From: Alangreenwoodia sp964438605 | GTDB lineage: Bacteria; Bacillota; Clostridia; Peptostreptococcales; Anaerovoracaceae | Direction of reading: 5' to 3' | DNA length: 64,000 nt | Assembly (NCBI GenBank): GCA_964438605.1 | Contig: CAYTKT010000004.1 | Coordinates: 20,725-84,724 of the forward strand | Part shown: in pieces, positions 25,804-34,225 of the stretch | How the letters are laid out: each line of letters starts with the position of its first letter | Position numbering within the stretch: position 1 is the first letter of the stretch | Translations under genes and position numbers: made by a program | The notes under the pieces: model-generated | What the model saw: the letters and a program-made list of their open reading frames with translations, nothing else | What the model was told of the DNA's origin: nothing | Databases searched by the model: none

Positions 25804-26664
25804 ATGGATAAACTCTATTCCCCTTCCATGATGGCGCAACTGCGCGCCAGACATGATTTCAGACATTCAAAAAGTCTCGGACAGAATTTTCTGTCGGATA
25901 AAAATATTATAGATGCGATTATTGAAGGCTCGAAGATCGGAGAAGAAGACCTTGTCATCGAGATCGGGCCGGGTATGGGTGTTTTGACGGCGGAGGCCGC
26001 GCAGAGGGCGGCCCGTGTGGCGGCGGTTGAGATCGACCGCCGCCTTCTGCCGATTTTGCATGAAACGCTGCAGGAATATGATAATGTAGAGATCATCAAT
26101 GCCGATGTCATGAAAACAGATCTGACGGCTCTTGTGGAGCGTTGCCGGACGCCGGGACGTGTCAGAATTATCGGGAATCTTCCGTATTATATTACGACGC
26201 CTATCGTTATGAAGCTGCTTGAGGAACGCGTTCCCGCTGATAGCATCACGATTATGATGCAAAAGGAGGTGGCCGACCGGATTAAGGCCTCTCCGGGAAC
26301 GAAAGCATATGGCGCGTTGTCGGTTGCGGTCGGGTTTTACTGCACTGTGGAGCATGTGGCGAACGCACCGAAGGAAGTCTTTGTACCGAGGCCGAAAGTG
26401 GATTCCACGATTTTGCGTCTCGATGTGCGCAGTATGCGGCCTGTCGATCTGATCGACGAAAAAATCTTTTTTGAAACGGTCAGAAACGGATTCGGCCAGC
26501 GTCGGAAAACACTGCTCAATTCTCTGACCGGCGTTCGCGGGCTGCCGAAGGACAGAATTGCCGAGGCGCTCAGCGCAGCCGGTATTGATCCGATGCGAAG
26601 GGCGGAAACGCTAAGTCTGGAGGAATTTGCAAAAACAGCCAACGAAATCGCAAAGCGCGTATAA
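25804..26664 (+). CDS. rsmA: 16S rRNA (adenine1518-N6/adenine1519-N6)-dimethyltransferase
   Basis: 286-residue KsgA, which dimethylates the two adenines of helix 45 in 16S rRNA late in 30S assembly. Motifs: HSKSLGQNFLSDKNIID, the SAM-binding EIGPGMGVLT, NADVMK, the catalytic NLPYYITTP, and VPRPKVDS, with FGQRRKTLLNSL in the C-terminal domain. The ATG at 25804 gives the normal length and start; an upstream in-frame ATG at 25753 would add 17 residues without precedent. Confidence 0.96.
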   Translation: MDKLYSPSMMAQLRARHDFRHSKSLGQNFLSDKNIIDAIIEGSKIGEEDLVIEIGPGMGVLTAEAAQRAARVAAVEIDRRLLPILHETLQEYDNVEIINADVMKTDLTALVERCRTPGRVRIIGNLPYYITTPIVMKLLEERVPADSITIMMQKEVADRIKASPGTKAYGALSVAVGFYCTVEHVANAPKEVFVPRPKVDSTILRLDVRSMRPVDLIDEKIFFETVRNGFGQRRKTLLNSLTGVRGLPKDRIAEALSAAGIDPMRRAETLSLEEFAKTANEIAKRV

Positions 26665-26854
26665 CAGTCGTATGCCGTATAATAAGCAGCACGATGCGTG
26701 TTAATAAAGCCGTGAAGGGCGTATAAAATGCACTCTGTTCAACAAAACTGTGAAACGTGGATAAGAGCTGTATTTCGGCATGGGCGAAACCGTGAAACGC
26801 AGATAGTGAAATGATATGTGATTGCAAATATTTTTCGGAAAGGAACACTGAATA

Positions 26855-27292
26855 ATGGAAAGAATCATTTCGCAGCTTCTTGACTGGAAGCTTCAGTTCA
26901 GAGAATATAAGACGCTTCTCCTTACGGGCAGCACCGAGGAGGATCGGACGAAGGTCATTAAAGATTTTGCAAAAAATTATTTTAATAATATGATTCATAT
27001 AAATCTGAAGAACAATCCGGAGGTGCGGGAATATATTGATACGATGCCTGTCGGTCGCGACGCATATTATTTTATTGAAAAGACGGTTCATGATATGATC
27101 GTTCCGTTGGAAACGATTCTCATTTTCAATAATGCGGATTCCTGTGAGGGCCACGGAATCTGGGATTATGCGGAGCATTTCTTTGAGGAGGAGGATATGA
27201 GTTTTCTGGCCGTCGTAGGCGATTTTACAGAGGAAGAGATTGCGGCGGCGTCTGATTACTGTATCGTCATTCGTCTGCCGGAAAAGGCATGA
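26855..27292 (+). CDS. Small protein resembling the N-terminal half of an AAA_14 ATPase with degenerate nucleotide motifs
   Basis: 145 residues, soluble. The frame starts like ATPases of the AAA_14 kind: a YKTLLLTG strand, a loop, then VIKDFAKNYFNNMIHINLKNNPEV. The loop that should be a Walker A (GxxxxGKT) reads GSTEEDRT, so neither the Gly-Lys nor the usual Thr is kept. The strand that should be Walker B reads TILIFNNAD. It ends after the next strand (DYCIVIRLPEKA) without the C-terminal domains. It is therefore either a repurposed non-ATPase fold or a decaying gene with an intact frame. Its function is unknown. Upstream AAAGGA supports translation; it lies 42 nt before an SLH gene. Confidence 0.55.
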   Translation: MERIISQLLDWKLQFREYKTLLLTGSTEEDRTKVIKDFAKNYFNNMIHINLKNNPEVREYIDTMPVGRDAYYFIEKTVHDMIVPLETILIFNNADSCEGHGIWDYAEHFFEEEDMSFLAVVGDFTEEEIAAASDYCIVIRLPEKA

Positions 27293-27333
27293 AAAGCAAG
27301 GCTTTTGAGTGAAAATTTGCAGGGTGAAATGTT

Positions 27334-29382
27334 ATGGGGATCATTAAATTATTGAGAAAAAGAGGAATTGCAGCGGTTTCAGCCGCAGCTTTGGCTGCGG
27401 CATCGTTGTTTGTTCCGGGCGCAGCGAATTTCGCCGGACTGACGGTGGGGCCGATTGAGACATATGCCGCATCACTGAAAGATGTTTCGGGCCACTGGGC
27501 GCAGAGTTATGTTGAAAAAGCTGTGAAATATGAAATTGCATCGGGATATTCCGACCGGACATTCAAGCCGGACGCTCAGATTACCAGAGCAGAATTTACA
27601 AAAATGGTAAACGCTGTTCTTGGAAATACGTCGGCTGCCGACGTGTCATTTAAAGATATTGATTCGAGTGCCTGGTATTATGACGAGATCAGAAAAGGTG
27701 TGGCAGCGGCATTTATTACAGGAGACAGTCTTGAAACGTTCGCGCCCGAAAGAGGGATTACGCGTCAGGAAGCCGTTGTGATTCTGTCGCGCATCGTGCC
27801 GACGGGCGAACACAGCAGCGAGATTGATACGTTTAAAGATCACAGCACTGTCGCATCCTGGGCAACGAATGCTTTTATGAAGATTACGGCCAAAGGCTAC
27901 ATCAGCGGTTATGACGACGGCGGTCTTCATCCTGGGGACGGCCTGACAAGGGCGCAGGCGGCAAAGATTATGGTCGATATTTATGAAAAAGAAAATATCG
28001 TGCGCCAGAATCAGACGGTCATTCTGCCTGAAGTGACGTTGAATGATACAATTTACGCAAATCAGATTACTGTCGGCAGCGGAGTCGGCGACGGTCGGAC
28101 GACTGTGGAAAATTGCGTCGTTTTGGGAATGTTGAATGTTCAGGGCGGTGGATATGACAATGGCGGGGTATTTCTTTCAAACAGCCGGGTGGCAAATGCG
28201 AAGATCAACCGCAGCGATGCGCCGGTTCGCATTGTTGCGGAGGGTGAGTCGACTGTCGTCAATTCCGTCGTTACGGATGAAGTCCTGCTCGAAGAAGGTG
28301 ATTTGGAGAATTCGGGCGATTTCGGCAGGGGATTCGTCAGCGTTGCGGCCAACCGGGCGGCTTATTTGTCGCTGATCGGTAATTTTGAGACGGTCGATAT
28401 CCGTGAGGCGAAAGTCGATGTGATTTTCGAGGAAGGTACGATTTCCAATTTAATTGCAGAGGAAGACGCTGACAGAACAAATGTGACTGTGACCGGACGC
28501 GCAGCGATTGATACGGCATCTGTTTACTCTGAAAATCTGATGTTTGAGGGAGATGGAAACATTGAAAAGCTTTATGTTTACGCGGACGGCGTAACTTATG
28601 AAACGGAGCCGGGCAGTATTACAACGGCCGAGGAGGTGGTTACACCGCCAAAACAGGTAACAGTACAGCGTGACACCCCGCTGTTAGAAACACTTGCTAT
28701 TCGCCATGTGGGACGCACCAGCGAAGAATCGGCTTATACGATACTGCCGGTTTCGTCATCTGACTTCTATTATTATATTCCATCGGAGGCGACGGAACTG
28801 ACTGTCAGTTTCCGTGCCGTGACGACGGAAGGACAGGCGGGTTATGCGGAGAATCCGACTTATGCGGTTCATTGCGGAAATGCGCAGCAGCAGGTTGACG
28901 TCAGCGGCGGTATGCCTTACGCGGATATTTCTGTCGAGGAGGGGACTGCGGAGAAACGCATCACCGTTACCGTAGGCTCTGAAAAGCGAGGTTACAGCGA
29001 TAAAACGTATACGATTCATCTGATTCGCATTGCGCCGGGAATCCGTGATATTTGCCATGAGAACCGTATCATTTCAGATTATCTCGAACAGAGCAGCGCG
29101 GCTTCGTCAGCGAATCCGTACATGGTCAGTGCCGACAGCGCGGCCATCGCTGTGAATCTCGAAGAAATAGCAAATCCTGATTTTGTAAATTATGATATTT
29201 ACCGAATGACTGAGAGCGGAGCGGAACTTGTGTCGGAAGGAATTTCCGGCGGAAATTCGGTTGACCTTGAAGTTGGATACACGTACTGGATTATCACGGA
29301 GTATCGCAGTTACAGTGATTCGCTCGCGGGATGCCGGGCGCTGCGCGGTGAAACAGCGTATCTGACGCTGAGCAGGGAATAA
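27334..29382 (+). CDS. SLH-domain surface protein
   Basis: 682 residues. A basic start and Ala-rich hydrophobic core (about 8-45) form a signal peptide, cut near TYA-AS. Three SLH modules follow (about 48-92, 108-152, 170-215) with GYSDRTFKPDAQITRAEF and related motifs. About 225-430 is a run of short Val/Asn/Gly-rich strands that reads like a right-handed beta-helix. The last part (about 450-680) looks like beta-sandwich domains, one of cadherin-like type. Anchored to the wall by the SLH end and displaying the helix outward; ligand unknown. A strong terminator follows at 29503. Confidence 0.85.
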   Translation: MGIIKLLRKRGIAAVSAAALAAASLFVPGAANFAGLTVGPIETYAASLKDVSGHWAQSYVEKAVKYEIASGYSDRTFKPDAQITRAEFTKMVNAVLGNTSAADVSFKDIDSSAWYYDEIRKGVAAAFITGDSLETFAPERGITRQEAVVILSRIVPTGEHSSEIDTFKDHSTVASWATNAFMKITAKGYISGYDDGGLHPGDGLTRAQAAKIMVDIYEKENIVRQNQTVILPEVTLNDTIYANQITVGSGVGDGRTTVENCVVLGMLNVQGGGYDNGGVFLSNSRVANAKINRSDAPVRIVAEGESTVVNSVVTDEVLLEEGDLENSGDFGRGFVSVAANRAAYLSLIGNFETVDIREAKVDVIFEEGTISNLIAEEDADRTNVTVTGRAAIDTASVYSENLMFEGDGNIEKLYVYADGVTYETEPGSITTAEEVVTPPKQVTVQRDTPLLETLAIRHVGRTSEESAYTILPVSSSDFYYYIPSEATELTVSFRAVTTEGQAGYAENPTYAVHCGNAQQQVDVSGGMPYADISVEEGTAEKRITVTVGSEKRGYSDKTYTIHLIRIAPGIRDICHENRIISDYLEQSSAASSANPYMVSADSAAIAVNLEEIANPDFVNYDIYRMTESGAELVSEGISGGNSVDLEVGYTYWIITEYRSYSDSLAGCRALRGETAYLTLSRE

Positions 29383-29502
29383 AACGGCATATTTGCCTGT
29401 ATCGAACCGGCCAAACGTGTTGATATCACGGGGAGCAAATGAGTTTTTACCGAACGGTAAAATGAAAGATTCAGAAAAACTTCTATACCTGCCAGTTGGA
29501 TG

Positions 29503-29538
29503 GCTTGGTGTCACAAACCCAGTGATACCAAGCTTTTT
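29503..29538 (+). terminator. Intrinsic terminator after the SLH gene
   Basis: A 12-bp stem (29503-29514 with 29522-29533, one mismatch) with a 7-nt loop, followed by TTTTT. Confidence 0.85.
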
Positions 29539-29601
29539 CGATGGGTGAAAAGATTTAGTATCGGTTCTGTAATACGTCTGTAATGGACATCAGGCGAAAG
29601 T

Positions 29602-29610
29602 TGTTATACT
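29602..29610 (+). promoter_or_regulatory. Upstream promoter of the S-layer gene (extended -10)
   Basis: TGTTATACT forms an extended -10. TGGACA at 29584-29589 could be a -35 with a short 15-base spacer. Transcription from here would give a leader of about 270 nt. Confidence 0.45.
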
Positions 29611-29721
29611 ATTAGCGTAGTGGAAGACGGCTCTGTATGATGAAAAAGTTCCTTAAAAAAAATCCACTCCCCGGAACAGGAAATTCATTATTACAGGTCT
29701 ATTACATTTCAAAAATTAAAG

Positions 29722-29750
29722 TTGACTGGGCCGACTTTGAGATGTATAAT
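29722..29750 (+). promoter_or_regulatory. Strong promoter of the S-layer gene
   Basis: TTGACT (29722-29727), a 17-base spacer and TATAAT (29745-29750) make one of the best sigma-A matches in the window. The predicted leader is about 135 nt and carries the hairpin at 29819-29862. Confidence 0.8.
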
Positions 29751-29818
29751 TTCACTGTGATAGAATTTGTATGGCTTATTTGCCTGCGATTCTATGTATT
29801 ATGTCAAATTATCTAGCT

Positions 29819-29862
29819 GAAGGGAGGGTAATTTGCTCTGATTGATTGAATTTGCTCCCTTC
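29819..29862 (+). promoter_or_regulatory. Leader hairpin just before the S-layer ribosome site
   Basis: GAAGGGAG (29819-29826) pairs perfectly with CTCCCTTC (29855-29862) around a 28-nt AT-rich loop, ending about 13 nt before AAAGGAGGA. The first arm itself looks like a ribosome site held in the stem. A stabilising 5' stem is plausible for an abundant mRNA; this is inference. Confidence 0.45.
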
Positions 29863-29891
29863 GAAAAGAATTTTAAAGGAGGAACTAAGAC

Positions 29892-32645
29892 ATGAAGAAA
29901 GTACTTTCTATCGTACTCTCTCTCGCGATGGTTGTCTGCCTCATGCCTGTCATGGCGTTTGCGGCGGATGACACGGCTGCGGGCAACGGAATTGCCTACA
30001 GTGACATCAGCGGAGAGAACTGCGAGGGTGCTGTCAACGTCCTGACCGCGTTAAATGTTGTAACCGGTTATACAGACGGCACATACAAACCGAATGATGT
30101 CGTTTCCAGATCCGAAATGGCTCAACTCGTCATTAAAGCATTGGGCATCTATGATTATGCAGATGCAACATGGTCCCGTTATTCGGATATGAATGGTGTG
30201 GGCGATAAGTGGGCGATTCCGGTTGTAGAGTACGCATCCAATTTGAATATCGTGAAAGGCTATCCGGATGGAAGATTTGGTCCGGACGATGATGTTACCT
30301 ATCAGGAAGCCGTCACAATGATCGTAAGAGCGATTGGTTATACGGATGAATGTAACGAGATGAACGGGGCATGGCCTGCTATTTATATACAAAAGGCTAC
30401 CGCGCTCGGCTTATTTAGTGATACATCAAGTAACGATAAGACCAAAGGTGCTACCAGAGGTGATATCGCGATCATGCTGTATAATGCTTTAGACCTTCCA
30501 GAGGTATATGCGGACAAAGACGGCGCCACGAATTACAAAAATGGGACAGAAGAGTTCAGTATCAATGGACGGGACTTTCGTGGAGTTAGTATGTTGTCTA
30601 CACTCAACGAAGACGGTTCAAAAGAGTATGAAGTGATCGATGAACAAGATGCCGATAACGCTATCAATAATGTCCGTTCTTATGTAGGTGTTGCGGCGCG
30701 GGTTGTGAAAGACAAACATGGAAAAATTCTAGCAGTTGGTGATTCATATAGTAAACTACTGAGTGGTTACTTTAACAGTGATGCAACTGAATTTACTGCA
30801 GAAGGCATTACATACTCTGTTGGTGCCAATGGACAAGAACCTTGGACCGCTTTTTCTAGCGATGGAATAAAGAACCTTGAAAAGCCAACAAACACTAACA
30901 TGACATTGGCAAAAATACCGTATTATTATAATGGTGAAAAAATAACTGGTGCACCTAACCCTTCAGCATACCAAATACAGAAACCAAATGATATAGTTGA
31001 TTTAAAAGATAGAAACTGTACTCTTTCGGTAAAAATTGAAAATAACAGCATATCACAGATTTGGGCTGTGATGGATTGGAATTTTAGTAAAACACAACCA
31101 ACTCAACATGCGATGATGACGTCGGACATACAGAAGGAATTAGATGAACAATCAGAATTGTTAAATGAGAAGTTCTACAAAAATACACAAGGTGAAATAG
31201 ATACCTCAAAATTTATTCTGGATGGTGTGAATTCCCTTGACGATATCAATGAAGGTAATATTATTTACGTATACAGAGGGCCAAACAGTGAAATGATCAG
31301 AAGGATTGCTGTGGGTACAAATACAGTTACAGGGACCTGGACATCTTATTCGGAGGGGGATTCCAATCGTGTAACTACTTATAACATCGATGGTACTGAT
31401 TATTATGGTTACCAATATGGGAATCGGTTTGAATCAGTAGAAGGTCGACTGAGCGGATGTAGATTGAACGACGAAGTGACAGCATATCTTGATTATTTCG
31501 GGAACATCTACACATTTAATTTAAATCCAGGTTACTCCGATTATGCTGTCGTACTTAGAGTTGCACCAGGCATCATGTCTGAAAGTCTGAACACAGGAAC
31601 AAAAGCTCAAATTCGAGTTCTTACCGCATCTGGAGATTATCAAACATTGGATATCAATGAAACTACTTTGGGTTATGGCAACAAATACGACAACGTGACA
31701 GGAGTAACTATTCAGGGTGACACCAAGGGAATATACTTGACTTGGAACTTGGATGGTGATAGAAATGATAATGGCGACTATGAAGATGATAATATACAAA
31801 TGACAATCGAACCGGGTGACATCGTGCGTTACAATGCCGGTGAAGACGCAATAATAAATCGGATTGAAGAGGGGGGAACGACTTCGGGTCATGGAAAGAC
31901 AATAGAAGAGTCAGCTTCTTATGATGGTTTTTATATTGACGATTCTGCTCCGATTTTCGTATTAGAATATAAACTGGCAGATAGAAACACTGGCTATGAA
32001 GACAACGACGTGAAGGTTTACAGAGTTTCTGATCTGCTGAATGCAGGAATGAAATATAATGCAGACTATCTGTTGTCAGGCGGTCAGATTGTTGCCATGA
32101 CCATTGATAACGCTCATGTCGGCGCCGTTACTTCGGAATACGGTATCATGACTGCTATAAACAACACTGCGGATAAAAATTATCCTGTCAAACTTGACAT
32201 TTTGATTGGTGAAGATATAAAATCGTATGCAGTGTCAGATAATGTTTGGACAGCTGAACAATATAACGTTAATATTGGTGACCTGGTAAAAATTACTCCG
32301 GATAGAAATGGAAAACTTTCGGATGCGGGTGCATCTGGAGTTGAAAGTGATATAGTTAATCTTAGTAATTTCAAATCAAATAGTAGACCAAAAGAAGTAC
32401 TTCAAAAAGAAGGACGGTACACCATCTCGGTGGAAGAAGGAATGATCAAATCTTCAGGGGAAAACAATACAGAGTTCAAAGCAAGCTACAAATCAGATGT
32501 TGTGATATATGTTTATGGAGCAAACGGTTGGTATTATAGTGACAACATAACTGATGCAGTGAACAGTGGGAATAGGAAAGTAGGATTGTACGGCAACACG
32601 AATGGAACGACAGATGGCATTGTGGAAATTATCACTGTTGAATGA
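29892..32645 (+). CDS. Probable major S-layer protein with N-terminal SLH domains
   Basis: 917 residues. A classic signal peptide (cut after MAFA, about residue 24) is followed by three SLH modules (about 35-80, 95-145, 150-195). The remaining 700 residues are Asn/Asp/Thr/Tyr-rich, beta-dominated, with no cysteine that I noticed and no domain I recognise. Base composition shifts from balanced in the SLH part to AT-rich after about 30540, with different codon choice, as if the variable part had a separate history. A near-consensus promoter, a leader hairpin, a strong ribosome site (AAAGGAGGA) and a terminator all suggest high expression. Confidence 0.85.
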   Translation: MKKVLSIVLSLAMVVCLMPVMAFAADDTAAGNGIAYSDISGENCEGAVNVLTALNVVTGYTDGTYKPNDVVSRSEMAQLVIKALGIYDYADATWSRYSDMNGVGDKWAIPVVEYASNLNIVKGYPDGRFGPDDDVTYQEAVTMIVRAIGYTDECNEMNGAWPAIYIQKATALGLFSDTSSNDKTKGATRGDIAIMLYNALDLPEVYADKDGATNYKNGTEEFSINGRDFRGVSMLSTLNEDGSKEYEVIDEQDADNAINNVRSYVGVAARVVKDKHGKILAVGDSYSKLLSGYFNSDATEFTAEGITYSVGANGQEPWTAFSSDGIKNLEKPTNTNMTLAKIPYYYNGEKITGAPNPSAYQIQKPNDIVDLKDRNCTLSVKIENNSISQIWAVMDWNFSKTQPTQHAMMTSDIQKELDEQSELLNEKFYKNTQGEIDTSKFILDGVNSLDDINEGNIIYVYRGPNSEMIRRIAVGTNTVTGTWTSYSEGDSNRVTTYNIDGTDYYGYQYGNRFESVEGRLSGCRLNDEVTAYLDYFGNIYTFNLNPGYSDYAVVLRVAPGIMSESLNTGTKAQIRVLTASGDYQTLDINETTLGYGNKYDNVTGVTIQGDTKGIYLTWNLDGDRNDNGDYEDDNIQMTIEPGDIVRYNAGEDAIINRIEEGGTTSGHGKTIEESASYDGFYIDDSAPIFVLEYKLADRNTGYEDNDVKVYRVSDLLNAGMKYNADYLLSGGQIVAMTIDNAHVGAVTSEYGIMTAINNTADKNYPVKLDILIGEDIKSYAVSDNVWTAEQYNVNIGDLVKITPDRNGKLSDAGASGVESDIVNLSNFKSNSRPKEVLQKEGRYTISVEEGMIKSSGENNTEFKASYKSDVVIYVYGANGWYYSDNITDAVNSGNRKVGLYGNTNGTTDGIVEIITVE

Positions 32646-32715
32646 TAAAATCAGCGAAACCTCTTTTCGATAAATCGTAAACCGATTGATCGGTGAGATT
32701 GGGGTTCGAAAAAAT

Positions 32716-32750
32716 ACGGGAAGACTGTAGAAGTAGTCTTCCCGTTTCTT
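32716..32750 (+). terminator. Intrinsic terminator after the S-layer gene
   Basis: A perfect 11-bp stem (32716-32726 with 32735-32745) with an 8-nt loop is followed by TTCTTT. The AT-rich 32751-33011 shows no supported gene; the 63-codon frame at 32778 has neither a ribosome site nor recognisable content. Confidence 0.85.
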
Positions 32751-33011
32751 TGTATATAACGAAGTGGCTGTTGCGAAATGTCCTTGTGTTTTATATTTTG
32801 GGAAATGAACTATTCTTGGAATTTTTGCTCAAATAGAAAAATTTTATGCAAATCATGCGCATATTTTTGCTTATTTTTTGCAACCCCTGTTTTAATCAGG
32901 CATTTTCGGGCAATGCTTTCTTTACGATACAGTTTATATTATACAGATAACACGCTTCTGATTATTTGAACGCAAGCAAATGTTACAGGAGCGGAAGGGA
33001 GGATTTTAAAG

Positions 33012-33977
33012 ATGCAGAAGATTATTTTGCTGGAAGACGGAATCAAGGATTACATCAGGTATTGTACCAGGGAAAGAAAGTTATCGGACAATACGATTCG
33101 CAGTTACAGTATTGCTCTGGAAAAGTTTAAAAAGTTTGTAAAAAATGAATGGAATCTGACGAGAATCGAGGAGGTTACAAAAGAAGTTCTGCGCTCCTAT
33201 CTGGAAGATTTAAATAAAAACTGGAAGAGTTCAACGGCCCGGCATCACATGAATGTAGTGCAGGGCTTTTTTTCGTATTTGGAAGAATGTGAAGTAATTG
33301 AAGATACGCCGTTCCGCAAGATGCATATCAGGATCAAGGAACCGAAGCGGCTGCCGGATGCACTGAGTATCGGAGAAGTGAACAGGATTCTGAAGGCTGT
33401 TTACGGTTCACCGGAAGTGTCATCCGGTATGGATGAACAGTTGTCGGAGATGATTCACTGGCGGGACTGCGTGATTATTGAGTTTTTGTTTTCAACCGGA
33501 ATGAGGGTGCAGGAACTGTGCGGGCTGAGATTTGAGGATTTTGATATGAATGAAGGGATTATTACGGTAATCGGCAAGGGGGACAAGCAGCGCAGGTGCT
33601 ATATTACGGATGAGCGGGTGCTTGAGGTGTATCAGCAGTATTTAAAGTGCCGGCAGTGTTATGCGCGGAGAAATGAACATATTTTTATTACGCGCTTTGA
33701 AAAGACGATAACGCCGCAGAGTGTCAGGGACCTTGTAACAAAATACAGCAGGATGGCGGGGATTCGCAGGAAGATTACGCCGCACACATTCCGTCACACG
33801 TTTGCGTCGATGCTGGTGGAAGAAGGTGTGGATTTGTCACATATTCAGAAGTATATGGGCCACAGTACGATTTCGACGACGCAGATTTATCTGCATATTT
33901 CGGATCAGAACGCGCGAAAGGTGTTGATGGATAAGCATCCGCGGAGCCAGATTGATACGGGATTATATATGAGATAA
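33012..33977 (+). CDS. Tyrosine recombinase (phage integrase/XerC-D family)
   Basis: 321 residues, apparently intact. The N-terminal SAM-like core-binding domain (about 8-98) has RKLSDNTIRSYSIALEKF. The catalytic domain shows the full set: Arg165 in STGMRVQELCGLR, Lys192 in GKGDKQRR, His258-x-x-Arg261 in PHTFRHTFA, His284 in YMGHSTIS and nucleophile Tyr293. It lacks the DNA-arm-binding domain of large phage integrases, as in Xer and in inversion or excision recombinases. Position just after an S-layer gene and before a repeat element suggests local rearrangement, but no target site is proven. Chromosomal XerC/D duty is an alternative. Confidence 0.9.
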   Translation: MQKIILLEDGIKDYIRYCTRERKLSDNTIRSYSIALEKFKKFVKNEWNLTRIEEVTKEVLRSYLEDLNKNWKSSTARHHMNVVQGFFSYLEECEVIEDTPFRKMHIRIKEPKRLPDALSIGEVNRILKAVYGSPEVSSGMDEQLSEMIHWRDCVIIEFLFSTGMRVQELCGLRFEDFDMNEGIITVIGKGDKQRRCYITDERVLEVYQQYLKCRQCYARRNEHIFITRFEKTITPQSVRDLVTKYSRMAGIRRKITPHTFRHTFASMLVEEGVDLSHIQKYMGHSTISTTQIYLHISDQNARKVLMDKHPRSQIDTGLYMR

Positions 33978-34084
33978 GGGAATCATTTTGAAACGGCCGC
34001 GGATTTGCCGACGAACAGATTGTTCAATAAACGGCGGCGTCTGTTGCGGTTTCAGCGGATTCATAGTAAAATTTGAAGAAGAGT

Positions 34085-34197
34085 AAAACTCCGATTTGTT
34101 CATAGGCATAAACAGTATATAGTTCATGATGCCCGATGAATAAACTAGATATTGTTGTCTAACTTTGCAGAGTATGTGTTTTACTTATTTCTATAAA
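34085..34197 (+). repeat. Repeat R1 (copy of R2): promoter-like motif plus hairpin
   Basis: About 113 bp, roughly 80% identical by eye to 40535-40648 and in the same orientation. It carries TTGTTC (34096-34101), 16 bases, TATAGT (34118-34123). Overlapping the latter is an inverted repeat with 14-nt arms (34111-34124 and 34143-34156, one mismatch and one G-U) around an 18-nt loop. It ends about 29 nt before the GDSL-gene start. It could be a duplicated promoter/leader or a recombination site. Confidence 0.75.
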
Positions 34198-34225
34198 ATT
34201 TAGTAGTGAAGGGAGGTTGTTTAAA

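Noticed and set aside
32778..32969. A 63-codon hydrophobic frame after the S-layer terminator
   Set aside because: AT-rich sequence gives hydrophobic translations by chance; there is no ribosome site or family match.
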